Source of the DNA: a virus
DNA: 35,988 nt
Strand: one strand, 5' to 3'
IMG/VR virus record: IMGVR_UViG_3300031857_000635
Location: 1-35,988 of that record
Numbering within the stretch: the first letter of the stretch is position 1; every line of letters begins with the position of its first letter. Below are positions 15,195 through 21,864 of this stretch, one piece after another. The notes beneath the pieces were generated by a model. It was not told the origin of the DNA. It ran no database searches and was given only the letters and a program-made list of their open reading frames with translations. Position numbers and translations under genes: made by a program.

Positions 15195-15202
15195 TATAAA
15201 TA
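15195..15202 (+). promoter_or_regulatory. T4-type late promoter motif (TATAAATA)
   Basis: Exact TATAAATA at 15195-15202 in the only gap between 14985 and 15902, 20 nt before ATG 15223. It fits a late promoter recognised by a gp55-like factor, which is not seen in this window. Confidence 0.55.
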
Positions 15203-15222
15203 CCTCAGAGAGATTTTTATCA

Positions 15223-15507
15223 ATGAGCCGACCTAAACCTCAAATTCTTATAGAAAAATCACAGGGACTTTATCGTAGTGAACAGATTTTAGCAAGTCAG
15301 GGGATCTGGGCGGTGTTCTACCAGGGCCAGCCCATAAACCTCAAAACAGTGAATACATTGATCAGCTATCCAGGACCGAAGTATCGAAAAACCAGTTTTG
15401 CTAATCCTGGTCATGCCGTGAACCTGGCTCGAAAATTGAATACACTATTTGACAGTCAGGATTTTACTGTGGTATTGCTGAACCAAGGACAACAGATTTT
15501 CCCATGA
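15223..15507 (+). CDS. Unknown phage protein
   Basis: A protein of 94 residues, basic at the N-terminus, with GIWAVFYQGQPINLKTVN and FANPGHAVNLARKLNTLF suggesting a small alpha/beta domain. It follows the late promoter motif, so it may be a late gene. It overlaps the next start by 4 nt. No family recognised. Confidence 0.5.
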   Translation: MSRPKPQILIEKSQGLYRSEQILASQGIWAVFYQGQPINLKTVNTLISYPGPKYRKTSFANPGHAVNLARKLNTLFDSQDFTVVLLNQGQQIFP

Positions 15508-15902
15508 CCAGAGATGAATTCAGTGAGCAGATGTATCAGCATTATCAGGAAAAAAATCGCCTGATGCCTGATAACACCACACTGAAGTCATACAAACAAA
15601 TATGGTGGCACAACTCCATTGACAGTCACAAATGGAGACTTAGTATGCCAGGATTGAGGCAGATGCTTTGTAAACCAGAATTTATTCCATCATTCAAATG
15701 TACGCTGACAGATCAAAATCTCATAATGACCCCCAAACTAACACAGTCCCTGTATCGCATGAATTTTCCCTGGTTTATAATCACTAGCTCTAACGGTCTC
15801 AAACAACAGACATTACAAAGTATCTGGATATTTGATTCAAAAGCCAGTTTCTGGTTAACTCTGTGTGGCAACAATCTGACCCAATTTTTGGCTGGTGTGT
15901 GA
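15504..15902 (+). CDS. Unknown phage protein
   Basis: A protein of 132 residues beginning in the previous stop (ATGA). Trp- and Lys-rich in the first half (KSYKQIWWHNSIDSHKWRL), more hydrophobic in the second (QSIWIFDSKASFWLTL). No signal peptide or known motif. The following promoter starts right at its stop codon. Confidence 0.45.
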   Translation: MTRDEFSEQMYQHYQEKNRLMPDNTTLKSYKQIWWHNSIDSHKWRLSMPGLRQMLCKPEFIPSFKCTLTDQNLIMTPKLTQSLYRMNFPWFIITSSNGLKQQTLQSIWIFDSKASFWLTLCGNNLTQFLAGV

Positions 15903-15931
15903 TTGACACTGACTACTGATAATATTATACT
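15903..15931 (+). promoter_or_regulatory. Sigma70-like promoter
   Basis: TTGACA (15903-15908), 17 bp, TATACT (15926-15931). The next plausible start is ATG 15958, giving a leader of about 20 nt without a clear Shine-Dalgarno. Confidence 0.7.
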
Positions 15932-15957
15932 TAAATTGAGTGGTCCAATTTAAAAAT

Positions 15958-16224
15958 ATGAACGCAACTTGGAAGAGGACTAAAAGAGGCGGCAGAAGTT
16001 ATTGGACCCTCTACGTGAACGGCGATCGAGTGGGCTACATAGCAGACGATTACAGTCCACGCATTGTGTTCAAAGGCAAATTGTACCATAAATGCTACAG
16101 TTCACTCAGTGGATCTCGCATGCAGCTGGAACGGTTGGCTGGTGTTGAAACAGAGTGGGCAAAGAATCGCAGGAAAAACATGATGACTGACGCCGAATTA
16201 ATGTGGAAGATTTTATCTAACTAA
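15958..16224 (+). CDS. Unknown small basic protein
   Basis: A protein of 88 residues from ATG 15958; a GTG at 15940 is a less likely earlier start. WKRTKRGGRSYWTLYVNGDRVGYIADD reads as a small beta-sheet domain, and the C-terminus is helical (RRKNMMTDAELMWKIL). The charge is strongly basic, so nucleic-acid binding is possible but unsupported. It starts a run of four small genes ending at 16856. Confidence 0.5.
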   Translation: MNATWKRTKRGGRSYWTLYVNGDRVGYIADDYSPRIVFKGKLYHKCYSSLSGSRMQLERLAGVETEWAKNRRKNMMTDAELMWKILSN

Positions 16225-16225
16225 C

Positions 16226-16447
16226 ATGCACAGACTACACAAAGTTCGACTCCCAATTGATTCTAAATGGGTAACTACTCGGTCTGGTAATTTTGTTGTT
16301 TATGCTGGACGAGCATATTTGTCAGCTGCATTTGAAGAATTTGCCAAGCAAAATTTTGGTCCTTACAGATACCAAGCTCACAGCAAGTTCATCACTGTGC
16401 TCTTTGAAAGAGAATCAGACGCTGCTTGGATGAAATTGATGATCTAA
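16226..16447 (+). CDS. Unknown small protein
   Basis: A protein of 73 residues, starting 1 nt after the previous stop. A beta-alpha-beta pattern is suggested by WVTTRSGNFVVYAGRAYL, an AAFEEFAKQNFG helix and HSKFITVLFERESDAAWM, similar in style to small ferredoxin-like phage proteins. No active-site motif. Confidence 0.45.
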   Translation: MHRLHKVRLPIDSKWVTTRSGNFVVYAGRAYLSAAFEEFAKQNFGPYRYQAHSKFITVLFERESDAAWMKLMI

Positions 16448-16463
16448 TAAATTTGGAGAGGAA

Positions 16464-16640
16464 ATGTTTATGAATAAAATCTATCTAGTTGTTTTCACTC
16501 AAGCCAATCAGATTCAGGTAATTGAGCAAGCCTTTGCAGACTATGATCAAGCAGTAGAATACAGACGATCACGACAGCTGGAATCTTCCCATAAACAGAC
16601 CGGTGAGTTTGAAATTGAAATTGTAGATTATAAAGTGTAA
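16464..16640 (+). CDS. Very small unknown protein
   Basis: A protein of 58 residues (56 if the second ATG at 16470 is used). TTGGAGAGG lies just upstream, which supports a real start. The chain MNKIYLVVFTQANQIQV, then FADYDQAVEYRRSRQLE and FEIEIVDYKV, gives a short beta-alpha-beta layout like other tiny phage proteins around it. No function can be assigned. Confidence 0.5.
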   Translation: MFMNKIYLVVFTQANQIQVIEQAFADYDQAVEYRRSRQLESSHKQTGEFEIEIVDYKV

Positions 16641-16646
16641 CAAAAT

Positions 16647-16856
16647 ATGACACAATTTTGTCGCATTGTGAGAGCATCTGAATATTTTTATGACATGTAC
16701 AAGGACTCCAATGTAAAATACATTCAGAATACAAAACATTTTGATGAATGGTTGGAAGATAAATTTGGTGTGAGACTACTCGAACCAACATATGAATCAT
16801 ATGAAATTGTGGACGATCAGAAGCATCTGCTGTTTTTGATGAAATTTTTAATCTGA
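16647..16856 (+). CDS. Unknown small protein
   Basis: A protein of 69 residues, 6 nt after the previous stop. HFDEWLEDKFGVRLLEPTYE and the C-terminal YEIVDDQKHLLFLMKFLI resemble the size and layout of the two small proteins before it. The promoter of the TOPRIM gene begins at its stop codon. Confidence 0.45.
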   Translation: MTQFCRIVRASEYFYDMYKDSNVKYIQNTKHFDEWLEDKFGVRLLEPTYESYEIVDDQKHLLFLMKFLI

Positions 16857-16885
16857 TTGACATCTGATTCCTAATGTGCTAATAT
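16857..16885 (+). promoter_or_regulatory. Promoter giving a leaderless TOPRIM-protein mRNA
   Basis: TTGACA (16857-16862), 17 bp, TGC-TAATAT (16880-16885), then exactly 6 nt to ATG 16892. The predicted start of transcription coincides with the start codon. Confidence 0.75.
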
Positions 16886-16891
16886 AAGATT

Positions 16892-17404
16892 ATGCGCGAA
16901 CATCTACTGAGCCGCTGGTTTGATCCTGATCGATACAGCGGAGTATGGATTGAGGAAGGTGTGAGCGCAACCTTTGCCATGTGGAATTTCAGTGGGCAAA
17001 TGGTGGGCTACCAAAAGTACGAGCCCGGTGCACCACGTTTGCACAACAATGGCGAGCATACCCGCTATCACACTTGGTTTGGCGAGAACAAGGTGGGTGT
17101 GTGGGGTTTGGAGAGTGTGGATTGGCGGGGCGGTGATCTGTTCCTAGTAGAGGGCGTATTTGATTCTTGCCGATTATCGTGGCACGGCTTGCAGTCTATA
17201 GCAGTACTTTCAAATGACCCAAAACATTTGCGTAATTGGATTAGTGTGTTACCACACAAATTAATTGCAGTTTGCGATGGAGATTCTGCTGGTAAAAAAT
17301 TAGCCAAATACGGTAACGAAGTAATATATCTTCCAGAAAAAGAAGATGTTGGTTCATTGTCTGATGAGCAGTTTAACTTAATCTTCGGAAAATTTTTGAG
17401 ATAA
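16892..17404 (+). CDS. TOPRIM-domain protein, primase-like
   Basis: A protein of 170 residues. The N-terminal part (FAMWNFSGQMVGYQKYEPGAP) resembles the region preceding TOPRIM in DnaG-type primases. GDLFLVEGVFDSCRL carries the conserved Glu, and LIAVCDGDSAGKKLAKYG carries the D-x-D-x-A-G-K motif. It lacks a helicase domain and a zinc finger, so it is either a small phage primase or a TOPRIM subunit working with another protein. The last third of the gene is visibly more AT-rich than the start, next to an endonuclease remnant. It lies under a leaderless promoter. Confidence 0.8.
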   Translation: MREHLLSRWFDPDRYSGVWIEEGVSATFAMWNFSGQMVGYQKYEPGAPRLHNNGEHTRYHTWFGENKVGVWGLESVDWRGGDLFLVEGVFDSCRLSWHGLQSIAVLSNDPKHLRNWISVLPHKLIAVCDGDSAGKKLAKYGNEVIYLPEKEDVGSLSDEQFNLIFGKFLR

Positions 17405-17809
17405 TTTTTCTAATTTTTTCTTTTCAACTGTTGACTTTCGCTTCGCTAATGTTTCAGGAGATAACTTTCTTCCTTTTAATTTAGCAGAAATTTGATCTCT
17501 TAGTTCCTGTGAAATTTTTGGTCTCTGATAACTAGGATCTAATTTTTTGGCTCGAACAGCATTACTTCGTTTTTGGATAGTTTCTTGAGATTGCTTTCGG
17601 CTCGACGCTGCTTTACTCATTTTTTCTCGAGTCTCTTCTGAAACACCAACTTTTCCTTTGTTCCAGGGAATGTTTCCTTTTGATCCTTTGTTCCACGGAA
17701 CTCTGCCTAATCCAGACTCGCTAATCTTCTTTCGAGATTCTTCAGAATGAGAAATCTTAGTAACTTTGCTTAATTCGTACCATAATGAAAAACTCCATGA
17801 AAGGCCCAA
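17378..17809 (-). pseudogene. Remnant of a homing endonuclease (NUMOD3 repeats only)
   Basis: Read on the minus strand, the frame has HSEESRKKISESGLG, PWNKGSKGNIPWNKGK, VSEETREKMSKAASSRKQ, SQETIQKRSNAV, ISQELRDQISAKLKGRK and LSPETLAKRKS. These are NUMOD3-type DNA-binding repeats that normally form the C-terminal half of GIY-YIG or HNH homing endonucleases. There is no nuclease domain and no proper start: the upstream end runs into the gene at 17785. The 3' end overlaps the TOPRIM gene by 27 nt tail to tail. It is best read as the leftover of a decayed mobile gene, unless it is a spliced or split partner. Confidence 0.65.
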
Positions 17810-17997
17810 TTGAACTTACACCAGACCGAATGGCTTTTGTGGTGGATTCCGAAATTGGCAAACGCATGCACACAATGTTGCAGGATTTTCCTGGAGTTGG
17901 TGTGATTGTGGAGCGTGATTGCAGCATGCTGGTGATGGGATCGCGTGAGAGCATGGCGCAGTTTATGACATTCTTTGAATTGTGTGTGGAGCGTTAA
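17785..17997 (+). CDS. Unknown small protein
   Basis: A protein of 70 residues. IELTPDRMAFVVDSEIGKRM, FPGVGVIVERDCSMLVMG and ESMAQFMTFFELCVE suggest a small alpha/beta fold. The base composition is like the phage genes before the NUMOD3 remnant, not like the remnant. No promoter or strong Shine-Dalgarno is seen before it, which may reflect disruption by the inserted remnant. Confidence 0.5.
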   Translation: MKNSMKGPIELTPDRMAFVVDSEIGKRMHTMLQDFPGVGVIVERDCSMLVMGSRESMAQFMTFFELCVER

Positions 17998-17998
17998 C

Positions 17999-18328
17999 CT
18001 GATATATTTCAAAATCATTGATGAAAACGGTAGAATTTATTATCGAGCCCACAGTGAACATGCCAAAATTGTACAAAAAGATGCGAAAATGAGCCTTCTA
18101 GAACCTCAGTACTTGGTTGAAATACCGTTTAACGAATGGTATTATATCAGATCGCGAGAAAAGTATATACTTTGGTTTCAGCAGCAGGGATGGCAACACA
18201 CAGTGGATTGGGGCAGAAAACATTTTTCGATCTCAGAAGTTATACTTTGGTTCCGTACTGAACAACATGCGATGTGGTTTATATTAATCTGGAGTGAACA
18301 TGCAAAAATCTACAAACCCGGAATTTAA
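17999..18328 (+). CDS. Unknown protein, start uncertain
   Basis: About 109 residues. No ATG is in a useful place. CTG 17999 has GGAG 7 nt upstream; TTG 17975 and GTG 17984 are alternatives that overlap the previous gene. Aromatic-rich: FNEWYYIRSREKYILWFQQQ, SEVILWFRTEQHAMWF. No family recognised. It overlaps the next gene by 29 nt. Confidence 0.4.
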   Translation: MIYFKIIDENGRIYYRAHSEHAKIVQKDAKMSLLEPQYLVEIPFNEWYYIRSREKYILWFQQQGWQHTVDWGRKHFSISEVILWFRTEQHAMWFILIWSEHAKIYKPGI

Positions 18329-18515
18329 TTTCTGTATAGCCACCCATTGGCCCAACAGTGACCGACTCAGAGTATACACTATTCACAGCAGCGAAATTCA
18401 CTACGGTGATCAGCAGCAGGCGCAAAGAACATTGGAATACGTTCAATCCAAAGCACCCGATGAACAATGGAGAATCGTGCCAATCACTGTATATCCTGAC
18501 AAGGTTGACATTTAA
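18300..18515 (+). CDS. Unknown small protein
   Basis: A protein of 71 residues from ATG 18300 with GGAG 5 nt upstream. FCIATHWPNSDRLRVYTIHS and EQWRIVPITVYPDKVDI read as beta strands around a central helix (QQQAQRTLEYVQSK). Its last codons contain the -35 element of the pnkp promoter. Confidence 0.5.
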   Translation: MQKSTNPEFNFCIATHWPNSDRLRVYTIHSSEIHYGDQQQAQRTLEYVQSKAPDEQWRIVPITVYPDKVDI

Positions 18516-18533
18516 ACAGAAAGGCGTTAGCAT
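18505..18533 (+). promoter_or_regulatory. Promoter giving a leaderless Pnkp mRNA
   Basis: TTGACA (18505-18510), 17 bp, TAGCAT (18528-18533), then exactly 6 nt to ATG 18540. The -10 is weaker than in the other promoters, but the spacing and position repeat the same arrangement. Confidence 0.65.
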
Positions 18534-18539
18534 AAGAAT

Positions 18540-19436
18540 ATGAAGGCAAAGATCACAGTTGGACTGCCCGGCAGCGGCAAGAGCACCTGGGCCAGAGAGT
18601 ATGTTGAACACAATCCCAACACGGTGATTGTGAACAACGATTCCATACGTGCTGAATACATGGAGCGTGAAAAGATTGACAAGTGGACGCCCACTGTGGA
18701 AAATTACGTTCGCTGCCAGCGTGAGCTGATGATTCAAACTGCTCATTTTAAAGGGCATGACGTTATTGTAGACAACACACACATGAACCCCAAAACTCGC
18801 AAGCAGATTGTGGATTTTTGTGAAAGCATCGGCTACGAAACTGAGCTGGTGGATTTTCAGCACGTTTCGGTAGAGGAATGTGTGCAGCGTGATGCTCAGC
18901 GTGAGGGCAAGGCTCGGGTGGGTGAAAAGGTCATACGCGATATGTATCGCAAGTTCAGCCCGCGCCCTGCAGAAGGTGCTCTGCCTCGTTGGGATCAGAA
19001 TCCCAATTTAACCAAAGCAATCATTGTGGACATCGACGGCACCGTAGCTGAAATGGTTGACCGTGGACCTTATGACGAGCACTTGGTTTACAATGATGCA
19101 GTGCGTGAGCATGTACTCCGAACGGTGCGAGCACTGCAAATCAGCGAGGGTTGCAAGGTGATTTTTATGAGCGGCCGCAGTGCCAAATGCCAGAGTGAAA
19201 CAGAACGTTATCTGGATGAAAAGTGCAAACTGTCAGACTACCTGCTGTTCATGCGAGCTGTGAACGATCGGCGACGTGACAGTGAAGTCAAACGTGAGTT
19301 GTACATGAAGCACATCAAAGATCAGTACAGTGTGCTGGCGGTGTTTGATGACCGTGCAGCCGTCGTTAGGGAATGTTGGACTCCTCTGGGCCTGCCAGTG
19401 TTCCGTTGCGGCGTGATTGATCGGGACGAATTTTAA
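18540..19436 (+). CDS. pnkp: Polynucleotide 5'-kinase / 3'-phosphatase
   Basis: A protein of 298 residues, the same two-domain order and length as T4 Pnkp. The kinase P-loop GLPGSGKST is at residues 8-16, followed by VNNDSIR and DNTHMNP. The HAD phosphatase starts at about 160 with IIVDIDGTVA (D164, D166), then FMSGRSA and VFDDRAAVV. It phosphorylates 5'-OH ends and removes 3' or 2',3'-cyclic phosphates, preparing cut RNA for the ligase encoded at 30063. In T4 the pair repairs tRNA cut by host anticodon nucleases. The mRNA appears leaderless. Confidence 0.95.
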   Translation: MKAKITVGLPGSGKSTWAREYVEHNPNTVIVNNDSIRAEYMEREKIDKWTPTVENYVRCQRELMIQTAHFKGHDVIVDNTHMNPKTRKQIVDFCESIGYETELVDFQHVSVEECVQRDAQREGKARVGEKVIRDMYRKFSPRPAEGALPRWDQNPNLTKAIIVDIDGTVAEMVDRGPYDEHLVYNDAVREHVLRTVRALQISEGCKVIFMSGRSAKCQSETERYLDEKCKLSDYLLFMRAVNDRRRDSEVKRELYMKHIKDQYSVLAVFDDRAAVVRECWTPLGLPVFRCGVIDRDEF

Positions 19437-19444
19437 TGCAAATT

Positions 19445-19482
19445 GTAGCGTGGTTGACAAATGAGTTCAACCACGCTACACT
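19445..19482 (+). promoter_or_regulatory. Promoter embedded in a 13-bp inverted repeat, leaderless start
   Basis: On the plus strand: TTGACA (19454-19459), 17 bp, TACACT (19477-19482), 6 nt to ATG 19489. The site lies in a perfect 13-bp inverted repeat, 19445-19457 with 19467-19479. Because of the symmetry the minus strand also reads TTGAAC, 17 bp, TACAAT, pointing back into pnkp. Confidence 0.7.
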
Positions 19483-19488
19483 AAAAAC

Positions 19489-19737
19489 ATGAGCAAATAC
19501 CGCGTTACGATCGATCTGGAAATCAATCCTCCACACAATGATATGATTGCGCTCACGCAGGAAACTGCAAATGCAATTCTTAAAGAAGCAAGTATCAGCC
19601 ATTTACATTGGGTGATGGAGTGGTTGATGTCTGATCTGCATGTTCGCAATCCTGATGCTACTAAACAAGCCATTGCGTATCACAAAAACTGGGCTGACGT
19701 TTTGGGCCGAGCTGACTTCAAACTGGAGAAGATTTAA
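19489..19737 (+). CDS. Small unknown protein, first copy of a tandem duplication
   Basis: A protein of 82 residues. MSKYRVTIDLEI at the start, HLHWVMEWLMSD in the middle and ADFKLEKI at the end are shared with the next gene, which has the same length. A beta strand followed by two helices is likely. The mRNA is predicted to be leaderless. No family recognised. Confidence 0.6.
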   Translation: MSKYRVTIDLEINPPHNDMIALTQETANAILKEASISHLHWVMEWLMSDLHVRNPDATKQAIAYHKNWADVLGRADFKLEKI

Positions 19738-19743
19738 GGTATT

Positions 19744-19992
19744 ATGAGCAAGTATCGAATCACAATTGATGTAGAAATTGACTCTCCTTGTTCGGATATG
19801 GCAGAGCTTGCACAAAATACCTATGAAGCGGTTCTTCAGCAAGCGCACACTAGTCATTTAATGTGGGCGTTAGACTGGATGACTTCGAAAAAACGAGAGC
19901 TCAACCCCCAAGCTGCTGAACATGCTATACTTTATCATAACACTTGGGCTGATATTTTGGACCGAGCTGAGTTCAAACTGGAGAAAATCTAA
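19744..19992 (+). CDS. Small unknown protein, second copy of a tandem duplication
   Basis: A protein of 82 residues, 6 nt after its paralogue. MSKYRITIDVEI, SHLMWALDWMTS, YHNTWADILDRAEFKLEKI align without gaps to the first copy, with about half of the positions identical by eye. The duplication is old enough to have diverged strongly, so both copies are probably kept by selection. It overlaps the next start by 1 nt (TAATG). Confidence 0.6.
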   Translation: MSKYRITIDVEIDSPCSDMAELAQNTYEAVLQQAHTSHLMWALDWMTSKKRELNPQAAEHAILYHNTWADILDRAEFKLEKI

Positions 19993-20390
19993 TGATCAAC
20001 TACGATACTCTCACAACTAATCAGCGAGCCAACTTGATTATCGCCAGCCATACACTGTTGCGCACTCTGGCTGAAATTGCTGGCGCAGACGCAGCCAATG
20101 ACGCTTGGGGTGCGTTGGCTGATACCATTCACCCCAACTTGAAGAACGATTTGCTCATGCGCATGCTAACGGACGATTTCCAAAAGGTTGTGATCACTGG
20201 TGTTGGTACCAACTTCATCAACTGTATTAAGGTTGTGCGTACCTACACCAACATGGGTTTGAAGGAAACTAAGGATCTGCTGGATGATGCTCGTTACAAG
20301 GGGCGGTGCGAATTCAACGTGTTTGACCCTCTCAAGCGCCAGCAGCTGATTACAGAATTGACTGAGCAGGGTTGCACAGTGATAGGCTAA
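19992..20390 (+). CDS. Protein with ribosomal L7/L12 C-terminal-like domain
   Basis: A protein of 132 residues. Residues about 66-132 (KVVITGVGT, then INCIKVVRTYTNMGLKETKD, LLDDA, and QQLITELTEQGCTVI) match the bacterial bL12 C-terminal domain, which on the ribosome stalk contacts translation factors through its helix with the K-V-V-R ... G-L-K-E-x-K-D-L pattern. The N-terminal 60 residues are helical and do not resemble the bL12 dimerisation domain. It could bind elongation factors or replace stalk contacts in infected cells. Domain call is fairly sure, role inferred. Confidence 0.75.
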   Translation: MINYDTLTTNQRANLIIASHTLLRTLAEIAGADAANDAWGALADTIHPNLKNDLLMRMLTDDFQKVVITGVGTNFINCIKVVRTYTNMGLKETKDLLDDARYKGRCEFNVFDPLKRQQLITELTEQGCTVIG

Positions 20391-20395
20391 TCTGG

Positions 20396-20424
20396 TTGAC
20401 CCGCTGTCCAGGATCTGCTATCAT
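20396..20424 (+). promoter_or_regulatory. Sigma70-like promoter of the repeated family
   Basis: TTGACC (20396-20401), 17 bp, TGC-TATCAT (20419-20424). The gene at 20457 has its own AAAGGA, so this transcript has a leader of about 26 nt. Confidence 0.7.
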
Positions 20425-20456
20425 AATAAGGTAGCAGTTAAACCAAAGGAAAACAC

Positions 20457-20720
20457 ATGGTACACCAACAGCAGATTGACACGATGACGCAGAGATTGGA
20501 ACAAGAGCGCAAGACTCCCGTGACAATTGACCCCACACGCTACATGATGTTGTGCAAAAGATCCGGGCTGGTTTCTGAAATTCAGACTCTGACTGAGTTT
20601 AACAAGTCCGTTGGGACCCAGAGTCAACAGGAAGCTGAGCTAAAGAATCAGATCAAACACCAAATCCTCAAACTGAATCGCCAAGTGATCAGCATTAACC
20701 GCAAGCTCAAAATTTACTAA
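20457..20720 (+). CDS. Coiled-coil small protein, unknown function
   Basis: A protein of 87 residues behind CAAAGGA. Two helical stretches (IDTMTQRLEQERK and ELKNQIKHQILKLNRQVISI) flank a short linker; the second looks like a coiled coil. It is a single-gene transcription unit with its own promoter and terminator. No family recognised. Confidence 0.55.
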   Translation: MVHQQQIDTMTQRLEQERKTPVTIDPTRYMMLCKRSGLVSEIQTLTEFNKSVGTQSQQEAELKNQIKHQILKLNRQVISINRKLKIY

Positions 20721-20725
20721 ATTCT

Positions 20726-20775
20726 AACCTGCTGATTTTGCTGAACTTACCAGTTCTGAGATCAGCAGGTTTTCT
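20726..20775 (+). terminator. Rho-independent terminator candidate
   Basis: Perfect 11-bp stem AACCTGCTGAT (20726-20736) / ATCAGCAGGTT (20761-20771) with a 24-nt loop, followed by TTCTCTC. The long loop is unusual, but the place right after the gene fits. Confidence 0.65.
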
Positions 20776-20795
20776 CTCGAAAGTGTGTGATCAGG

Positions 20796-20824
20796 TTGAC
20801 CTTTTGGTCATCGTTTGCTATCAT
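20796..20824 (+). promoter_or_regulatory. Promoter of the GIY-YIG gene, very short leader
   Basis: TTGACC (20796-20801), 17 bp, TTTGC-TATCAT (20819-20824), then AAAAGAGTA and ATG 20834. The 9-nt gap predicts a leader of about 2-3 nt. Confidence 0.75.
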
Positions 20825-20833
20825 AAAAGAGTA

Positions 20834-21154
20834 ATGGAACAAAAAACCAGACGCCGTAAACGCTGCGACCGCTCCTACGTTATCTATCAGTTGCAAGTCA
20901 ACGACCAGATCTACATCGGAATCACTGCTCGTACCCAGAGCACGGCACTGAAGAGTGTTTGCGATCGCTGGAAGAAACACCAGAGCCGCTGCCGGAGCGA
21001 GCAAAAATCCTGGCCGCTCTACAACGCCATGCGCAAATATGGCGTGGAAGCGTTTGAATACAGCGTGGTAGAAACTCTGCGTGGTCGTGCTGCGGCCTAC
21101 GCCCGTGAACGTGAGATTATCCGTGACCTTAATCCCCAACTGAACCTGGCTTAA
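20834..21154 (+). CDS. Stand-alone GIY-YIG nuclease
   Basis: A protein of 106 residues from ATG 20834. SYVIYQLQVNDQIYIGIT gives the GIY-YIG pair as V-I-Y ... Y-I-G. The catalytic Arg is probably in VCDRWKKHQ, and the metal-binding Glu in AREREIIRDLNP. There are no C-terminal DNA-binding repeats, so it is less likely to be a homing enzyme than a phage nuclease acting on host DNA or on repair intermediates. The basic start (KTRRRKRCDR) could bind DNA. It is followed after 1 nt by the next gene. Confidence 0.8.
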   Translation: MEQKTRRRKRCDRSYVIYQLQVNDQIYIGITARTQSTALKSVCDRWKKHQSRCRSEQKSWPLYNAMRKYGVEAFEYSVVETLRGRAAAYAREREIIRDLNPQLNLA

Positions 21155-21155
21155 T

Positions 21156-21782
21156 ATGAAAATCACCGTTAGAAAATGCCCCTGGACCCAAAAACTGTTT
21201 GAGTGCGACCAAAAATATATGGTCCACCTTAGAGAACTTCGCACTCTTCTGAGTTTTCGGCGTGATATTCAACGTGCAATAAATCAATCTGATCAAATAT
21301 TTGAATGGGCTGCACAAAATGTTCGAACCACTGAGGAATTTGAAAAATGGTTTAAGGACAATTGGGATGTTTTTGCGCTCAGGAATCATGCAATCTATAA
21401 TAGACGTTGGAATCCAAATCGTAAACTAAAAAAAACCGTACTTCCCACACTGATCAGCGTCAGTTGCCGCCAAACTACTCCAGACTGGGAGGAACCCAGA
21501 AATTCACATTCCTGCCCCCGCAATGGTGTTAAAAATTGGGAACGTAAATCTGATCTACCCACCACCTACCCAGGTTGGGGGTTTAGGCTGGATTTTAGTT
21601 ACAAAGGCAGTTTCCCCAGCTTCGTTACTGAGATGTTTGATGGCACCATAGTGAATTGCGATAGGGGCGGCGGTGGTGGTCCGCAGAGCTACTCAACTGG
21701 CATCACACTGTGGGCTGATGATTGGCCTGCCATGCGGGACTTTAAGGAAAAGCAGAAAATGTGGCGAGTGCTATCAACTTAA
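21156..21782 (+). CDS. Unknown protein with C-terminal Gly-rich region
   Basis: A protein of 208 residues, starting 1 nt after the GIY-YIG gene and probably co-transcribed. The first 90 residues are helical and charged (TEEFEKWFKDNWDVF). The rest (TYPGWGFRLDFSYKG, VNCDRGGGGGPQSYSTGITL) looks like a beta-rich domain with a glycine loop. No named family. It could act with the nuclease by position only. Confidence 0.5.
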   Translation: MKITVRKCPWTQKLFECDQKYMVHLRELRTLLSFRRDIQRAINQSDQIFEWAAQNVRTTEEFEKWFKDNWDVFALRNHAIYNRRWNPNRKLKKTVLPTLISVSCRQTTPDWEEPRNSHSCPRNGVKNWERKSDLPTTYPGWGFRLDFSYKGSFPSFVTEMFDGTIVNCDRGGGGGPQSYSTGITLWADDWPAMRDFKEKQKMWRVLST

Positions 21783-21796
21783 TTTTTGTGATTTGG

Positions 21797-21825
21797 TTGA
21801 CACGGCTGAGACAGTTTGCTATCAT
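21797..21825 (+). promoter_or_regulatory. Sigma70-like promoter of the repeated family
   Basis: TTGACA (21797-21802), 17 bp, TTTGC-TATCAT (21820-21825), then AACAGAGTAGCAG. The same initially transcribed tract as at 20825 and 22119. Confidence 0.75.
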
Positions 21826-21864
21826 AACAGAGTAGCAGACACACACCACATTGGAGACAAAAAC

